A DNA stretch of 6,650 bases from Lysobacteraceae bacterium (GTDB taxonomy: Bacteria > Pseudomonadota > Gammaproteobacteria > Xanthomonadales > Xanthomonadaceae), in the NCBI GenBank assembly GCA_028293685.1, contig JAQGOI010000268.1, positions 1-6,650 on the forward strand, given 5' to 3'. The position numbers and the translations under genes are program-made. Below are positions 6,547-6,650 of this stretch, piece by piece; positions within the stretch are counted from its first letter, which is position 1, and each line of letters begins with the position of its first letter. The notes below the pieces were generated by a model that saw only the letters and a list, made by a program, of their open reading frames with translations, ran no database searches and was not told the origin of the DNA.

Positions 6547-6650
6547 TCAGGGCTGCGTCGTCCCGGAAGCCTGAGCATGAGGCCCGGGCGCTGCCGACTG
6601 CATCCGGGAAAGCAACTGTTGCAGCACGTGGATATCGGCAGGTTTGACCA
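6547..6650 (-). CDS. C-terminal end of a probable response-regulator receiver domain (partial)
   Basis: Only 34 codons including the stop (TGA at 6549-6547) are present, and the start lies beyond the window. The visible residues begin VKPADIHVLQQLLSRM. In the frame the preceding codon ends in TG, so a Leu, Val or Met comes first. This matches the conserved end of receiver (REC) domains, where an invariant Lys-Pro follows a hydrophobic strand and the last helix has the L..LL spacing. The remaining tail is rich in Ala, Pro and Gln and looks disordered. It could be a stand-alone response regulator or the receiver end of a hybrid histidine kinase. The call rests on this short motif alone. Confidence 0.5.
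   Translation of the reverse strand, partial: VKPADIHVLQQLLSRMQSAAPGPHAQASGTTQP

Overview
This window is gene-dense, GC-rich chromosomal DNA. Every gene I can support lies on the minus strand and is read from high to low coordinates. The protein set suggests a gammaproteobacterium of the Xanthomonadaceae type (Lysobacter, Luteimonas or Stenotrophomonas relatives). It includes a TIR/transmembrane/TPR protein, a YehS-type DUF1456 protein, a YdeI/OmdA-type protein and a periplasmic PGAM5-like phosphatase. That placement is an impression from protein style, not a computed assignment. No rRNA, tRNA, CRISPR array, transposase or attachment site was found. No gene-free stretch exceeds about 140 bases.

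In transcription order, the right part (6650 to 4146) looks like ordinary chromosome. It holds the C-terminal tail of a probable response-regulator receiver domain (cut by the window edge), a secreted histidine phosphatase resembling PGAM5, a small cytoplasmic STAS/SpoIIAA-like protein, a YdeI/OmdA-family protein and a DUF1456 (YehS-like) protein. Gaps between them are 28 to 77 bases, so several may be co-transcribed. Their functions do not form one obvious pathway.

The left part (4009 to 1) is the interesting one. A 136-base gap is followed by three tightly packed genes. The first encodes a 720-residue TIR domain protein with a transmembrane helix and a long helical repeat region. Two bases later comes a 136-residue Asn/Ser/Thr/Gly-rich protein of no family I recognise. 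Eleven bases later comes a membrane protein with an N-terminal SLOG-like nucleotide-binding domain and a SLATT-like transmembrane region, still open at the window edge.

A TIR enzyme beside a SLOG sensor joined to a membrane effector recalls the logic of Thoeris antiphage systems, in which a TIR makes an NAD-derived signal that a SLOG domain reads. Here the reader would be joined to a membrane-perturbing module instead of an NADase. The idea is an inference from domains and gene order. Catalysis, ligand and immune role are untested, and TIR-TM-TPR proteins of this kind may have other signalling jobs.
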